Assembly (NCBI RefSeq): GCF_026626745.1
Contig: NZ_JAPNJW010000002.1
Coordinates: 3,744,151 to 3,808,150 of the forward strand
Reading direction: 5' to 3'
Length of the DNA stretch: 64,000 bases
DNA from: Nannocystis sp. RBIL2
Lineage (GTDB): Bacteria > Myxococcota_A > Polyangia > Nannocystales > Nannocystaceae
This document shows positions 1 to 8,471 of the stretch, piece after piece. The position numbers were made by a program, and so were the translations under genes. The number at the start of each line of letters is the position of its first letter. Within the stretch, counting starts at the first letter, position 1. The notes under the pieces were generated by a model. It was not told where the DNA came from and did no database searches. It saw only the letters and a list, made by a program, of their open reading frames with translations.

Positions 1-369
1 GCCGCGGCCGAGGCTGGCCTGGACCTCCTCGTCGGCGGAGTCGACCGAGAGGCCGACCCAGTCGAGGTCGTCGCTGTGAGAGTCCAATAATGGGGCGAGG
101 CGGGCGCCGTTGGTGATGATGGCGGTGACGAAGCCGAGGTCACGGGCGGCGTGCAGGAGCTCGCCGAGGCCCCGGTAGAGGGTCGGTTCGCCGCCGGCGA
201 AGTTGATCTTCTCGCAGCCGGCTTCACGCAGGAGACGCAGCAGACGGAGCTGCGCCGCGAGATCGAGGGAGCCCTCGATGTCGGCGAAGGTCGCGAAACA
301 GAACTGACAGTGGTAGTTGCACGGTTTGTACAGGTGATAGTTGACGCTGATCGGTCCCTCGATGGTCAT
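1..369 (-). CDS. Viperin-like radical SAM protein (N-terminal part, cut by window edge)
   Basis: Reading leftwards from ATG at 369 gives 123 codons with no stop before the edge. Residues 17-24 are a CxxxCxxC 4Fe-4S motif (CNYHCQFC) preceded by SVNYH, residues 53-62 read EKINFAGGEP, and the visible end reads DSADEEVQASLGRG. These blocks, in this order, match the signature of animal viperin and prokaryotic viperins, radical SAM enzymes that turn a nucleoside triphosphate into its 3'-deoxy-3',4'-didehydro form and block phage transcription. An AAAAGGAG stretch lies 10 bases before the ATG; an in-frame ATG at 390 would start inside that ribosome binding site, so 369 is preferred. The C-terminal two thirds and any partner nucleotide kinase are outside the window. 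A different radical SAM family is possible but less likely. Confidence 0.82.
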   Translation of the reverse strand, partial: MTIEGPISVNYHLYKPCNYHCQFCFATFADIEGSLDLAAQLRLLRLLREAGCEKINFAGGEPTLYRGLGELLHAARDLGFVTAIITNGARLAPLLDSHSDDLDWVGLSVDSADEEVQASLGRG

Positions 370-459
370 GGCGGGGCGACTCCTTTTCATGGCTGTGCCA
401 GCGCCCCCTCCGACAGGAGCGTCGGACGGACGATGCGATGGCGGTTGCTGCTATGGATG

Positions 460-481
460 AGGGCCGCGCAATTGCGGCCCT
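460..481. terminator. Hairpin, probable former terminator of the sigma factor gene
   Basis: An 8-bp GC-rich inverted repeat (AGGGCCGC / GCGGCCCT) with a six-base loop lies between the viperin-like gene and the IS630 element. No T-run follows. Removing the IS would place it just downstream of the sigma factor stop codon, so it probably ended that transcript before the insertion. Confidence 0.5.
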
Positions 482-488
482 GGGTGAC

Positions 489-1708
489 TAGTGCTTCGAC
501 CGTAGCTTAGCGATCCGAAAAGGATGCGCGAATTTGCGCTCTGGCCCGGAACCTGATCTACAGGTTCCATGAGGCAGAAGAAGCCACGGCCCCGGTTCCC
601 CGGTCTCAAGCTCAAGGCCGAGGACCGAGAGCTGCTGCGGCGAAAGGCTCGGGAGCGGCTCACGGTGCGGACCTGGAAGCGAATCCGCATGCTGCAGTTG
701 CTGGACGAGGGGAAGACGCTGGCGGCGACGGCGGCAGCGGTTGGATCGGCGGTCCCATCGGTTCGGCGGGTTGGAGAACGGTATCTCGCCGCGGGCGTCG
801 AAGTCGCACTCAAGGACGCGAAGCGGCCGGTCCCACCGCGGAAACTCGATGCTCGGCAGGAAGCGGCGATCGTCGCCATGGTCTGCGGTCCACCTCCCGA
901 AGGACGCGCTCGGTGGACAATCATGCTCATCGTCGAGGAGTGCATGAAGCGCAAGCTTGTCGACCAAGTCGGCCGGGAGACGATCCGGATTTTGCTGAAG
1001 GACCACGAGCTCAAGCCCTGGCGGGAAAAAAATGTGGTGCGTTCCCAAGATCGACGAGGAATACGTGGCTCGGATGGACGACGTGCTCGACACCCTGGCC
1101 CAGCCGGCCGACGTGTCCGAGCCCGTCGTCGCGCTCGATGAGCGCCCAGTCGTGCTGCGGGATGCAGCTCGACCGGGACGCCCCGCTTCTCCGGGCCGTA
1201 TGGCGCGGCAGGACTACGAATACGTGAGGCGCGGTACGGCGAATATCTTCTGCATCGTCGAGCCCAAGACAGGGCGACACCTCACCCATGCCACGCCCAA
1301 CCGAACGGCGAAGCAGTTCGCTCGGGCTCTTCGTCGAATAGCTCGGCGGTATTCGTCGGCGAGGACGATCCACCTCGTCATGGACAACCTCAATACGCAC
1401 TGCCAGAACTCCCTGTGCACGACATTTGGCCGGGAGGCGGGACAGGAACTCTGGAGTCGTTTCACCGTGCACTACACCCCGAAGCACGGCAGTTGGCTCA
1501 ATCCAGCAGAGATCGAAGCGAGCCTATGGTCCCGCGAGTGCCTCGGGCGCCTACGGATCGGCTCGCTCGCCGAACTACGTCGGCGAACATCTCTCTGGAA
1601 CTCCGATGCCCATCGGCGACGCCGCAAGATCACCTGGCGGTTCACCAAAGAGCAGGCTCGATCCGTGTTCAGGCTCCAGCAGATCACTACGCCACGGTCG
1701 CGGCACTA
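489..1708 (+). mobile_element. IS630-family insertion sequence
   Basis: The element is bounded by CTAG at both ends (488-491 and 1706-1709), as expected for IS630-type insertion into a duplicated TA. The 27-bp ends (488-514 and the complement of 1683-1709) agree at about 22 positions, starting CTAGTGC and sharing CGACCGT. It carries one transposase gene in two frames. It sits exactly at the stop codon of the sigma factor gene on the opposite strand. Confidence 0.88.
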
Positions 1709-1709
1709 G
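569..1709 (+). CDS. IS630-family transposase, two overlapping frames
   Basis: The first frame (569-1141) has an N-terminal helix-turn-helix region and runs to a block reading LKPWREK. The second (from about 1032) continues with MWCVPKIDEEYV and holds the catalytic DDE set: ALDE near 1135, LVMDN near 1380, and SWLNPAEIE near 1493-1520. The frames meet at a run of seven A (1026-1032); six A would give one continuous REKMWC reading. This is either a one-base insertion that inactivates the gene or a slippery site used for frameshifting, which is known in this family. The stop codon TAG lies in the right terminal repeat. Confidence 0.85.
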
Positions 1710-2245
1710 CTGGCGCGGTAGGCTTCGGAGACCGCGGCCCCGGGGTCACCGGGCACGATGCCACCCAGCGACGTGCGCAGCTGCTTGGTACCGGCTTCGA
1801 TGTAGCGTTTGACGGTGGCGAGGCCGCGCTCCATCATCTCGGCGATCTCGGTCAGCTCGAGGTCCTCGCACAGGCGCAACTCCACGGCCTCCTGCTGGGC
1901 CAGGGGTAGCGAGCGCAGGGCGTTGAGGATGCGGTTGCGCTTGTCGAGGCGGGCGCTGAACGAGGTCTGCGGGCCCATCACGCTGTGCACGTCGCTGTCG
2001 AAGGCGACCGTCTTGGCCTTGTGCTCGTCGATGTAAGCGACGAGCACGTTGTGGGCCACGCGCATGACGTACGTTTTCATGTTCCGGACGGCCGCGAGGT
2101 CGCACTTCACGAGCTCCGCGAGGGTCTGCTGGACGAGGTCGTAGCAGTCGGGCTCGGGGACCTTGCTGCGGAAGTAGCTCTTGAGCCGCGCCCAATGGTC
2201 GCGGACGACGCGGGCGTGCAGGGTCATGGTCGGGTTGGTGGTCAT
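1706..2245 (-). CDS. RNA polymerase sigma factor, ECF/sigma-70 family
   Basis: A 179-residue protein. The N-terminal half has the region 2 pattern (CYDLVQQTLAELVK, then VMRVAHNVLVAYI). The C-terminal half has a region 4 helix-turn-helix (LPLAQQEAVELRL, then LTEIAEMMERGLATVKRYI). The ATG at 2245 is chosen because AGGAAGG lies 12 bases upstream; the open frame continues to 2311 without a better site. The stop TAG is formed at the border of the IS630 element, and the sequence without the element would also give TAG, so the protein is not truncated. The regulon cannot be read from the sequence. Confidence 0.85.
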   Translation of the reverse strand: MTTNPTMTLHARVVRDHWARLKSYFRSKVPEPDCYDLVQQTLAELVKCDLAAVRNMKTYVMRVAHNVLVAYIDEHKAKTVAFDSDVHSVMGPQTSFSARLDKRNRILNALRSLPLAQQEAVELRLCEDLELTEIAEMMERGLATVKRYIEAGTKQLRTSLGGIVPGDPGAAVSEAYRAS

Positions 2246-2342
2246 CGGCTTCGCTTGCCTTCCTGCTCGCCATAGTGGGAAAACCGGCGGCGAACGGCTC
2301 ACGGATCGCAAAAAAGCCGAATGAACGCTGTCCGCGTGGGTT

Positions 2343-2970
2343 TCAGCCGTCGCGCGGGGCGCACGGGGAAACGAAGCACTCGGTGTGCTTGCGGGTGGTT
2401 TCGACCGCGATCTTCCAGACGCCGTCGACCTTGCGCATCACGATCGCTTTGCCGTGGCGGACCCGGCCGCGGCCCCGCTCGTAGTCGAACAGGCCGCGCT
2501 CGCAGAAGGTCACGGTGCCGGCGCCGTCGGTCGAGATGAGCTCGAGGACGGACTCGCTGACCTCGATGTAGCCGGCGAGCTTCTTGCGACGAGCGCGGAC
2601 GTCGGCTCCGGCGACGCTGTAGAAGCAGTCCATCGGCGAGAGGAGCCGGCGAAGTAGCGTCCTCGTCGTGGCGGTTGTAGGCGCGGATGGTGGCCAGATA
2701 CGCGAGGAAGGCCTCGCGCGCGACGGCGGGGATCGGGGCGGAGGTCGGGGTCGGAGCGGGCGGGTCGATGCTGGCGACGGCGGTGGGCGACGGACGTGCG
2801 GGCTCGGGGTCGGCGGCCGCGGGGCTCGACTGCCAGACCACGACGAGCACGGCGACCGTCGCAACGGCGCTCCACGCCAGCCAGGCGATGCGGCGGGCCT
2901 CGGCTCGTCGGAGGGCGTCGAGCAGGGCCGCGAGGTCGCGGTGCCTTCTTCGCCGCCCTGCTGGCGGCCG
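2343..2970 (-). pseudogene. Frameshifted membrane-anchored protein
   Basis: Coding sense is split between frames. The upstream part (about 2970-2655) reads DLAALLDALRRAEARR, then a transmembrane helix (IAWLAWSAVATVAVLVVVW), a Pro/Ala-rich linker and a helix ending AYNRHDE. The downstream part (about 2640-2343) reads SPMDCFYSVAGADV and ends KTVHTECF-like with the block KIAVETTRKHTECFV; it resembles an NTF2-like fold. At least one indel near 2640-2660 breaks the frame. The start is unclear. It lies just upstream of the sigma factor on the same strand, so it may once have been a regulatory partner. A sequencing error is possible. Confidence 0.45.
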
Positions 2971-3261
2971 TCTGCTCGGCCTTCCTGTTCCGAAGCCGAC
3001 CGCGAGCAAGCCCACGAGCCCGATCGCAGCCCCGCGCAGGGCGGCGGGGCGGACGCCTCGCCAGTGCGGTTCGCTGCTGCAGGCGCGGGCGCCCATCCGC
3101 GAGCGGCTCGGCGGCCTTTGATGTGCGTCACAGAACCCCTCTCGCCGTGCCCTTCGCATCGATCGATGCCCCCTCGTCCCAAGACTTCCCGGCAGAGCGA
3201 GGACGGTGACGACGCTGGATGCATCGAGTCGTCCTCCGACTGGAACACCCATCAACGGTCC

Positions 3262-3280
3262 ACCTGTCGAGGCGACAGGT
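3262..3280. promoter_or_regulatory. Inverted repeat upstream of a lipoprotein gene
   Basis: ACCTGTCG and CGACAGGT are separated by three bases, 30 bases before the start at 3311. It could be an operator or a 5' leader hairpin. Confidence 0.35.
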
Positions 3281-3310
3281 CGAGCTTACTGCCAGAAAGC
3301 AGAATGAACG

Positions 3311-4459
3311 ATGACGACATGGAACAGGCTGATCCCCGGGTTGCTGACCGTGATCTTGAGCCCTCTGCTGCTCGCCGGCTGTGGAGCCGACGATTCCGAC
3401 GAACGGCGCGAGGCCGATGTCCTCGACGTGACGGGAATGTCCGCTCTCGCCGCCGTCGAGGTCGACCGCATCGCGGGAGACCTGCTCCCCGAGCCCGTCA
3501 CGCTCCTCGTCGAGACTGACGACGCGCTCACCCACAGCCGTGACGACGATATCGCGCTCGAGATCCCTAAGGATCCCGGCCGTCCTATCGCGCTGCGGGA
3601 TCCGACCGGACGCGCGATGTTCAGCTTGCACCTGCCCGAGGCGATCGCCGCCGGCCCCGGCGCCGCAGCGGCGCCCGGACGCGTCGTCTACCGTGGCGCT
3701 GCCCCCGACACGTCGGCGCTCGTGCAGGTCAATCAGACCGAGGCCATCGCCTCCTTCTCCGTGCTGACGATCATCGACGGGCCCGCCGCTCCGGACGCCT
3801 TCACGTTCACCCTCGAGGTGCCCGAGGGCATCACTCTGGAGCTGCTGGCCAGCGGCGCGATCGAGCTGCGCGAATCCACCTCGGACGCGACCACGGCCGA
3901 CGACACCGCGCTGGCAGTCATCGATCCGCCCTGGGCGCGCGACGCCGAGGGTCAGGCGGTGCCTGCTCGCTACACCCTCGATGGCCACGAGCTCACGCTG
4001 CACGTCGATCACCACGGCGCCTCGTATCCGGTGATCGCAGATCCGGCTGTGACGACCAACTGCGGCTTCGCCTCGTGCTCGATCTACTGGTCGCGAGTGA
4101 CCACCAAGGAGATCTTCAACCACATGGACTCCATGGGTCCCGGTGGAGCGCTGGCGGCGTTCGGCTGTCCACACGCGCCCAGTGGCGCCGACAGGGTCGC
4201 GTGCCTGGCCGTCGCGGTCGGGGGCGCCGCCAGCCCGGTCTCGCTGGTGGCGCTGGGGCATATCATCGCCAACGCCGCCATCCACAACAAGTGCCTCAAG
4301 ATCACCCGGACCCGCGGTGCGGGGGTCCCGACCTACGTGTCGACCAACAACGGCAAGTACTGCCATGACTGCTCGGTCCAGGGCAACGGCGACCGCGGGC
4401 TCGCGCTGCTGATGCTCGGCGGGCTTTTGTACATGCGCAAGCGCCGTCGCTGCAGCTGA
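3311..4459 (+). CDS. Secreted lipoprotein with C-terminal membrane anchor
   Basis: A 382-residue protein with a lipoprotein signal (lipobox LLLAGC at 19-24). The middle is beta-rich and contains ASYPVIADPAV, a motif seen before small C-terminal domains in secreted actinobacterial proteins. A cysteine-bearing domain follows (CGFASCSIYWSRVTTKEI, then NKCLKI). The last 20 residues form a hydrophobic stretch (GLALLMLGGLLYM) followed by RKRRR and a terminal CS, like the sorting tails of myxobacterial surface proteins. The role is unknown; the Cys-rich C-terminal domain could be an exported effector. It is a single-gene unit with a hairpin just downstream. Confidence 0.75.
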   Translation: MTTWNRLIPGLLTVILSPLLLAGCGADDSDERREADVLDVTGMSALAAVEVDRIAGDLLPEPVTLLVETDDALTHSRDDDIALEIPKDPGRPIALRDPTGRAMFSLHLPEAIAAGPGAAAAPGRVVYRGAAPDTSALVQVNQTEAIASFSVLTIIDGPAAPDAFTFTLEVPEGITLELLASGAIELRESTSDATTADDTALAVIDPPWARDAEGQAVPARYTLDGHELTLHVDHHGASYPVIADPAVTTNCGFASCSIYWSRVTTKEIFNHMDSMGPGGALAAFGCPHAPSGADRVACLAVAVGGAASPVSLVALGHIIANAAIHNKCLKITRTRGAGVPTYVSTNNGKYCHDCSVQGNGDRGLALLMLGGLLYMRKRRRCS

Positions 4460-4471
4460 CCCGCATCGAAC

Positions 4472-4494
4472 CGCGCCCGCGCCACGCGGGCGCG
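4472..4494 (+). terminator. Perfect 10-bp GC hairpin after lipoprotein gene
   Basis: CGCGCCCGCG and CGCGGGCGCG flank a three-base loop, 13 bases after the stop codon at 4459. There is no T-run, as is common at high GC. Confidence 0.6.
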
Positions 4495-4532
4495 TCATCC
4501 CGCCGTCCACGAACCTCCATCACGATACCCCC

Positions 4533-5531
4533 ATGCCCGACGCCACCCGGACCTTCGCACTATGCTGCCTCCTCGCCGCCTGCACCGACGAGGGCTCGTC
4601 CGCGAGCGTCGCGGCGTCCCACGACTCCGAGGCCGAGATTTCCGCCGTGACCTACCACGGCGCCGTCAAGGCCATCCTCGACGCCAAGTGCGTCCAGTGC
4701 CACGCCTCTGGCGGCGTCGGCCCGTTATCCCTGCAGACATACGAGGAGGCGCGCGTACTGGCACCTGTCTTGGCGGACATGCTCGCCGCCCGCATCATGC
4801 CGCCGTGGCCGCCCGACGACTCGTGCCGGGCGTACCGGCACGATCGCTCGCTGAGCGAGGAACAGGAGCGACTGTTGCTCGAATGGGTGGACCAGGGCAT
4901 CGCCGAGGGAGATCCGACCGAATCCCTCGGATCGCCCTCGGGCTCGCAAGACGAGCTCGAGTACGACATCACCCTCGCCCTGGACGAGCTGTACACGCCG
5001 GTCCTCTTGCCTGACGAGTACCGCTGCTTCCTTTTACCCTGGCCCTCGGAACAGGGGCGGTACATCACCGGGCTGGGGGTCGTCCCGGGCGACCGCCAAA
5101 TGATCCACCACGTCGCCGTGTACGCGATCCCGCCCGCCGACGTCGCCGTCTATCGAGCCCTCGACGACGCCGATCCCGCGCCGGGATACGTCTGTTACGG
5201 CGGACCCGGCGGGGGCGACACCGGCGCGGGATGGCGCGCCTCCTGGCTGCGCGTCTGGGTGCCTGGTAGCACCGACGACGCGATGCCGGAGGGCACCGGC
5301 ATTCGCATCGAGCCCGGGTCCATGATCGCCGTGCAGATGCATTACCACACCCCAGCGAGCGCTCAGCCCGGCCCTACGCGCATCGCCTTCAGGACCGCGG
5401 CCGCGGTCGCGCGTCCCGCGGTCGTGCTCCCCTTCACCAACCCGTTTTGGGTCGACGGAAGTCAACCCATGCGGATCCCCGCAGGAGACGCCGCCGTCAC
5501 ACACAGCTTCGAATTCGATGTCGCACCGTAG
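4533..5531 (+). pseudogene. Heme- and copper-type oxygenase lipoprotein, 3' end missing
   Basis: The 332 residues start with a lipoprotein signal (CLLAAC). A c-type heme site follows (CVQCH, C53/C56/H57), then MPPWPPD and MIHHVAVY, the arrangement of secreted myxobacterial proteins that join a cytochrome c domain to a type II copper monooxygenase-like domain. Such proteins normally continue about 100 residues after the SFEFDVAP block, with further copper ligands. Here TAG follows at once, and the same frame then enters unrelated sequence (RIVAENPGIATKELI). The gene therefore looks cut by the arrival of the coiled-coil/caspase cassette, and is probably non-functional. Confidence 0.7.
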
Positions 5532-5591
5532 CGGATCGTCGCGGAGAACCCGGGGATCGCAACGAAGGAGCTGATCTCGAAACCGAGCGGG

Positions 5592-6491
5592 ATGCCGGCC
5601 GCCAACGGCTCGCACGAGTCCGGGACCATTTACAAGGCGTGCCTGACGTTCGTCCAGCACATCACGCAGACCGCCCCGTACGCCCGCCAGCTGCTCGTCG
5701 AGGGCTTCAAGGGCAACATCGCGGAGTTCATCCTGTTCATCCATTTCGTGTTCAGCTGCCTGCACCGCAGAAGCGACCTCCTCGATCGCTCCCCCGAGCT
5801 CGACGGCGAGCGCGACCGTCCGTTCCCGTTCGCGCTCGACCGAACGTCCCGCGATCCCCGTGCCACCGCCCAGGCGCTGCACCGCGTGCGCGACCTGCGT
5901 CGCCTGTTCATCACGAACGCGCTCCGTGACATGCTGGCCAGAGCTGAAGACCTGCCGAAATACCTGCCAATCTCGCAGGCCGAGCTGATCCTCGAAAAAC
6001 AGCGCCTGGAGCTCGAGCTCAACCGCGTGCGGGCCGACGGCAAGCACCAGAGCGCCAGGCTCGACAGCCTGCAACAACAATTCCTGCAACAGACCGCCGA
6101 ACGCGACCACCTGAAGGCGGAACACGGCCAGTTGAAGGACGAGTGCGCCCGGCTGGAGCACGAACGGGCGCTGCTCCAGCAACGGCTCGACTCCAGCAGG
6201 CTGGAGCCCGTCGTTCGTCTGTGGAAGTTGGCCCTCTCGGCGCTCAGGTCGTTGAAGCAGGCCAGCTTGTCTCGATGGCACAACCTTCAGAGTACGCTGA
6301 GAGCGTTGGTCTCCGCGAATGGGCGCGCCAGGCCACAATTGCCGGAGTGCGTGAGCGACTCCGCGGATACCATCGTCAGGACCGTCAACACCGAACCGCG
6401 CCAGAAGCCCCGGAACGTCGCAGCGTCCCCACGCATTCCTCCTCCGCTCCGCGCGCCACACTCTCCGCCCGGTGTGCGACCGCCGCAATGA
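5592..6491 (+). CDS. Coiled-coil protein paired with caspase-like gene
   Basis: A 299-residue product. Residues 1-115 are helical with a hydrophobic patch (NIAEFILFIHFVFSCL). About 125-205 is a strong coiled coil rich in Gln/Leu/Glu (RLELELNRV, then LQQQFLQQTAERDHLKAE). The tail from about 255 is Pro/Arg-rich and looks unstructured. No known domain is recognised. The start is uncertain: the ATG at 5592 has no good ribosome binding site, and the frame is open back to the TAG of the truncated oxygenase gene. The stop lies 34 bases before the caspase-like gene, so the two are probably one transcript. It may be an oligomerising or sensor partner; that is inference. Confidence 0.55.
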   Translation: MPAANGSHESGTIYKACLTFVQHITQTAPYARQLLVEGFKGNIAEFILFIHFVFSCLHRRSDLLDRSPELDGERDRPFPFALDRTSRDPRATAQALHRVRDLRRLFITNALRDMLARAEDLPKYLPISQAELILEKQRLELELNRVRADGKHQSARLDSLQQQFLQQTAERDHLKAEHGQLKDECARLEHERALLQQRLDSSRLEPVVRLWKLALSALRSLKQASLSRWHNLQSTLRALVSANGRARPQLPECVSDSADTIVRTVNTEPRQKPRNVAASPRIPPPLRAPHSPPGVRPPQ

Positions 6492-6524
6492 GCGTCCCCG
6501 CCGCCGGCACCCTCGACCTCCGCG

Positions 6525-8375
6525 ATGCGTCCGATGACCCGCGTGCTCCTGATAGGCAGCGCCTACGGCGGACTCGCCGTAGAGCCCAGCGTCGACAGCA
6601 TGCACTCCTGGCTCTTGGGGAGGCTCTGCGGCGAGGACGAGATCGATCGGTTGGTCGGCGCACGGGCCAACCGCGCCGAGGTCCTCGCGGGTCTCCGCCG
6701 CCTGGCAGACGAGGACCACGGCGACGCGCCGGTCATCGTCTACTACGCTGGCCACGGTCACCTCTATCGCAGCGAGCTCGGCGCGTCCGAGCCTGGATCT
6801 CACGTCGCCTACCCGTTGCTGGTGACGATCGACCTCGACCGCTCGACCGGCGGAACGCTTCGTAGCGTGTTCGCCTCCGAACTGAGCCGGGAGCTCCGAC
6901 GGATCGCACGGCGCGCACGCAACCTGACCGTTATCCTGGACTGTTGCCACGCGAGCGGCATGGTCCGCCTCGACGACGATATCGACGAAGATGTCGCGCG
7001 CAACTGCGAGCAGGCGCTCCACCGCGAAGCCTGCGCGCGTGTCGTCGAGAAGCGTCCGCTTGCGGTCCGCGGCCCGCGGCCCGACAAGCCGCCGACGTTC
7101 GCCGATCACGTGGTGGTTGTCGCCGCGAGCTCAGCCGGCGGCCGGGCCTACCCGCACCCCGCCACCGGGCGCATGCTCTTCACGGATGTCTTGCTCGCCG
7201 CGCTCGAGTCGCACACGACCTGGGACGCCGTGCTCGCCGCTACCCGCGCGGCCGTGCAGGAGGTATGGCCGATCCAGCAGCCCGCCGTGTTCGGCCCGCG
7301 CTTCCGCAGGCCGTTCTCGCTCTCGGAAGACCTCGCCGGACAAGACATGTATCGCGTGGAGCGCGTCGGTGGCGACGTCGTCCTCATGGCCGGGGCGCTG
7401 CACGGCATCGACCGCGGCGATCGCTTCGAGCTCCTCTCGAGACCCGGCGCGGCAGGTAACGGCCCGCTCGTCGCCGTGGCGCGGCCCGCCACGATCGACC
7501 CCGATCGCACACGCTTGCGAGTGCCGCTCGCCGTCGAGGCCCTCCCCCGGGTGTGTCATGCGCATCGACGCCGCGGCGGAAGGCTACCGGCGGTCATCAT
7601 CGATTGCGACGCTCCTTCGGTACGGCGTCGACTCACGGAGCTCGTCACCGCCGCCGAACTTCGGCTGGTAGACCATGCGCCCGACCTTGCCGCCCGCCTC
7701 GAGGTCCTCGAGCGGACGCTGCACGTCCGTGACTGTCTCGGCGATCTGGTCCATCTCGCGGCTCTCGACAGACTCTGCGAGGATCGACTGTCTCGTTGTC
7801 TCCGTCGCCTGGGCACCTGGCAAGGCGTGGCCCGCTGGCTGCTGGGAGACCTCAGCAGCCAGCCGCTTCGCCGCTGCTATGAGCTGCGCTGGGGCACCGC
7901 GACCGGATCCGGCATCGTCTCGGTGCCCGGCCCGATCCGGGCTCGTCCCGGCGCTCTGCTCGGCGTGTCCCTGCACAACCTCGACCGGGGCGCTCCCGAG
8001 CTCTACGCCCACACCTTCCGGATCCGCGCAGACCGTGAGATCGAGGCGTGGTCCTCGGGGATCGGCGCGCAGTGCTTCGCCGCGCGTCAGTGCGTCACCG
8101 TCGCCGACCAACTCGCCGATGGTACGCGCGCGTATCGTATCTGCGCACCGCCGGCGCTGCCCCCAGGCTCCTATCGCGAATGGACTCTCGTGTGTGTCGC
8201 TGGCGAGGCTTTCGACCCTGACGCCATGGTGACCCCACCTGCTTTCCGCACGCTGTCATCCGGTCTTCGCCGCACGCCGAAGCCGTCGGCGCGCGGCGAG
8301 CCGCGCCCGCGAGCGTTCGATGTCCTCGTATTCCCCTATACCCTCGACATCCCCGGAGCTGACGAAGACGCGTGA
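6525..8375 (+). CDS. Caspase-fold peptidase (C14/metacaspase type)
   Basis: A 616-residue protein. The N-terminal 270 residues have the caspase pattern: strand MTRVLLIGSAYGGL, catalytic His77 in VIVYYAGHGH, and Cys141 in LTVILDCCHASG, followed by VVVAASSAGGRAYPHP. An SH3-like or beta segment follows (GIDRGDRFELLSRPG, about 289-303), then a domain of unknown fold reaching the C terminus. Bacterial caspase-fold proteases commonly work in abortive infection or programmed death, cleaving partner effectors once triggered. The start may be 6525 or 6534 (MTRVLL); neither has a clear ribosome binding site. The stop codon lies inside a strong hairpin. It probably shares a transcript with the coiled-coil gene. 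Confidence 0.8.
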   Translation: MRPMTRVLLIGSAYGGLAVEPSVDSMHSWLLGRLCGEDEIDRLVGARANRAEVLAGLRRLADEDHGDAPVIVYYAGHGHLYRSELGASEPGSHVAYPLLVTIDLDRSTGGTLRSVFASELSRELRRIARRARNLTVILDCCHASGMVRLDDDIDEDVARNCEQALHREACARVVEKRPLAVRGPRPDKPPTFADHVVVVAASSAGGRAYPHPATGRMLFTDVLLAALESHTTWDAVLAATRAAVQEVWPIQQPAVFGPRFRRPFSLSEDLAGQDMYRVERVGGDVVLMAGALHGIDRGDRFELLSRPGAAGNGPLVAVARPATIDPDRTRLRVPLAVEALPRVCHAHRRRGGRLPAVIIDCDAPSVRRRLTELVTAAELRLVDHAPDLAARLEVLERTLHVRDCLGDLVHLAALDRLCEDRLSRCLRRLGTWQGVARWLLGDLSSQPLRRCYELRWGTATGSGIVSVPGPIRARPGALLGVSLHNLDRGAPELYAHTFRIRADREIEAWSSGIGAQCFAARQCVTVADQLADGTRAYRICAPPALPPGSYREWTLVCVAGEAFDPDAMVTPPAFRTLSSGLRRTPKPSARGEPRPRAFDVLVFPYTLDIPGADEDA

Positions 8376-8405
8376 CATACGAGGGCGAGCCTCGTATGTC
8401 ACGCG
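8369..8405 (+). terminator. 16-bp perfect hairpin overlapping the caspase stop codon
   Basis: CGCGTGACATACGAGG pairs with CCTCGTATGTCACGCG around a five-base loop. The TGA stop at 8373-8375 lies in the left arm. It ends the rightward transcript and could also serve the converging leftward gene. Confidence 0.75.
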
Positions 8406-8471
8406 AGCGCGCACAGACGAACGCTGCGCACAGACTCCTCGAGGCGGCAGAGAGCCCGGCCCCGCCTGCTC

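Noticed and set aside
8369..8405. GACATAC...GTATGTC hairpin as a member of the dispersed palindrome family
   Set aside because: It lacks the ATGTCC core and the CTCTTTGG tail; it is better explained as the terminator of the caspase gene.
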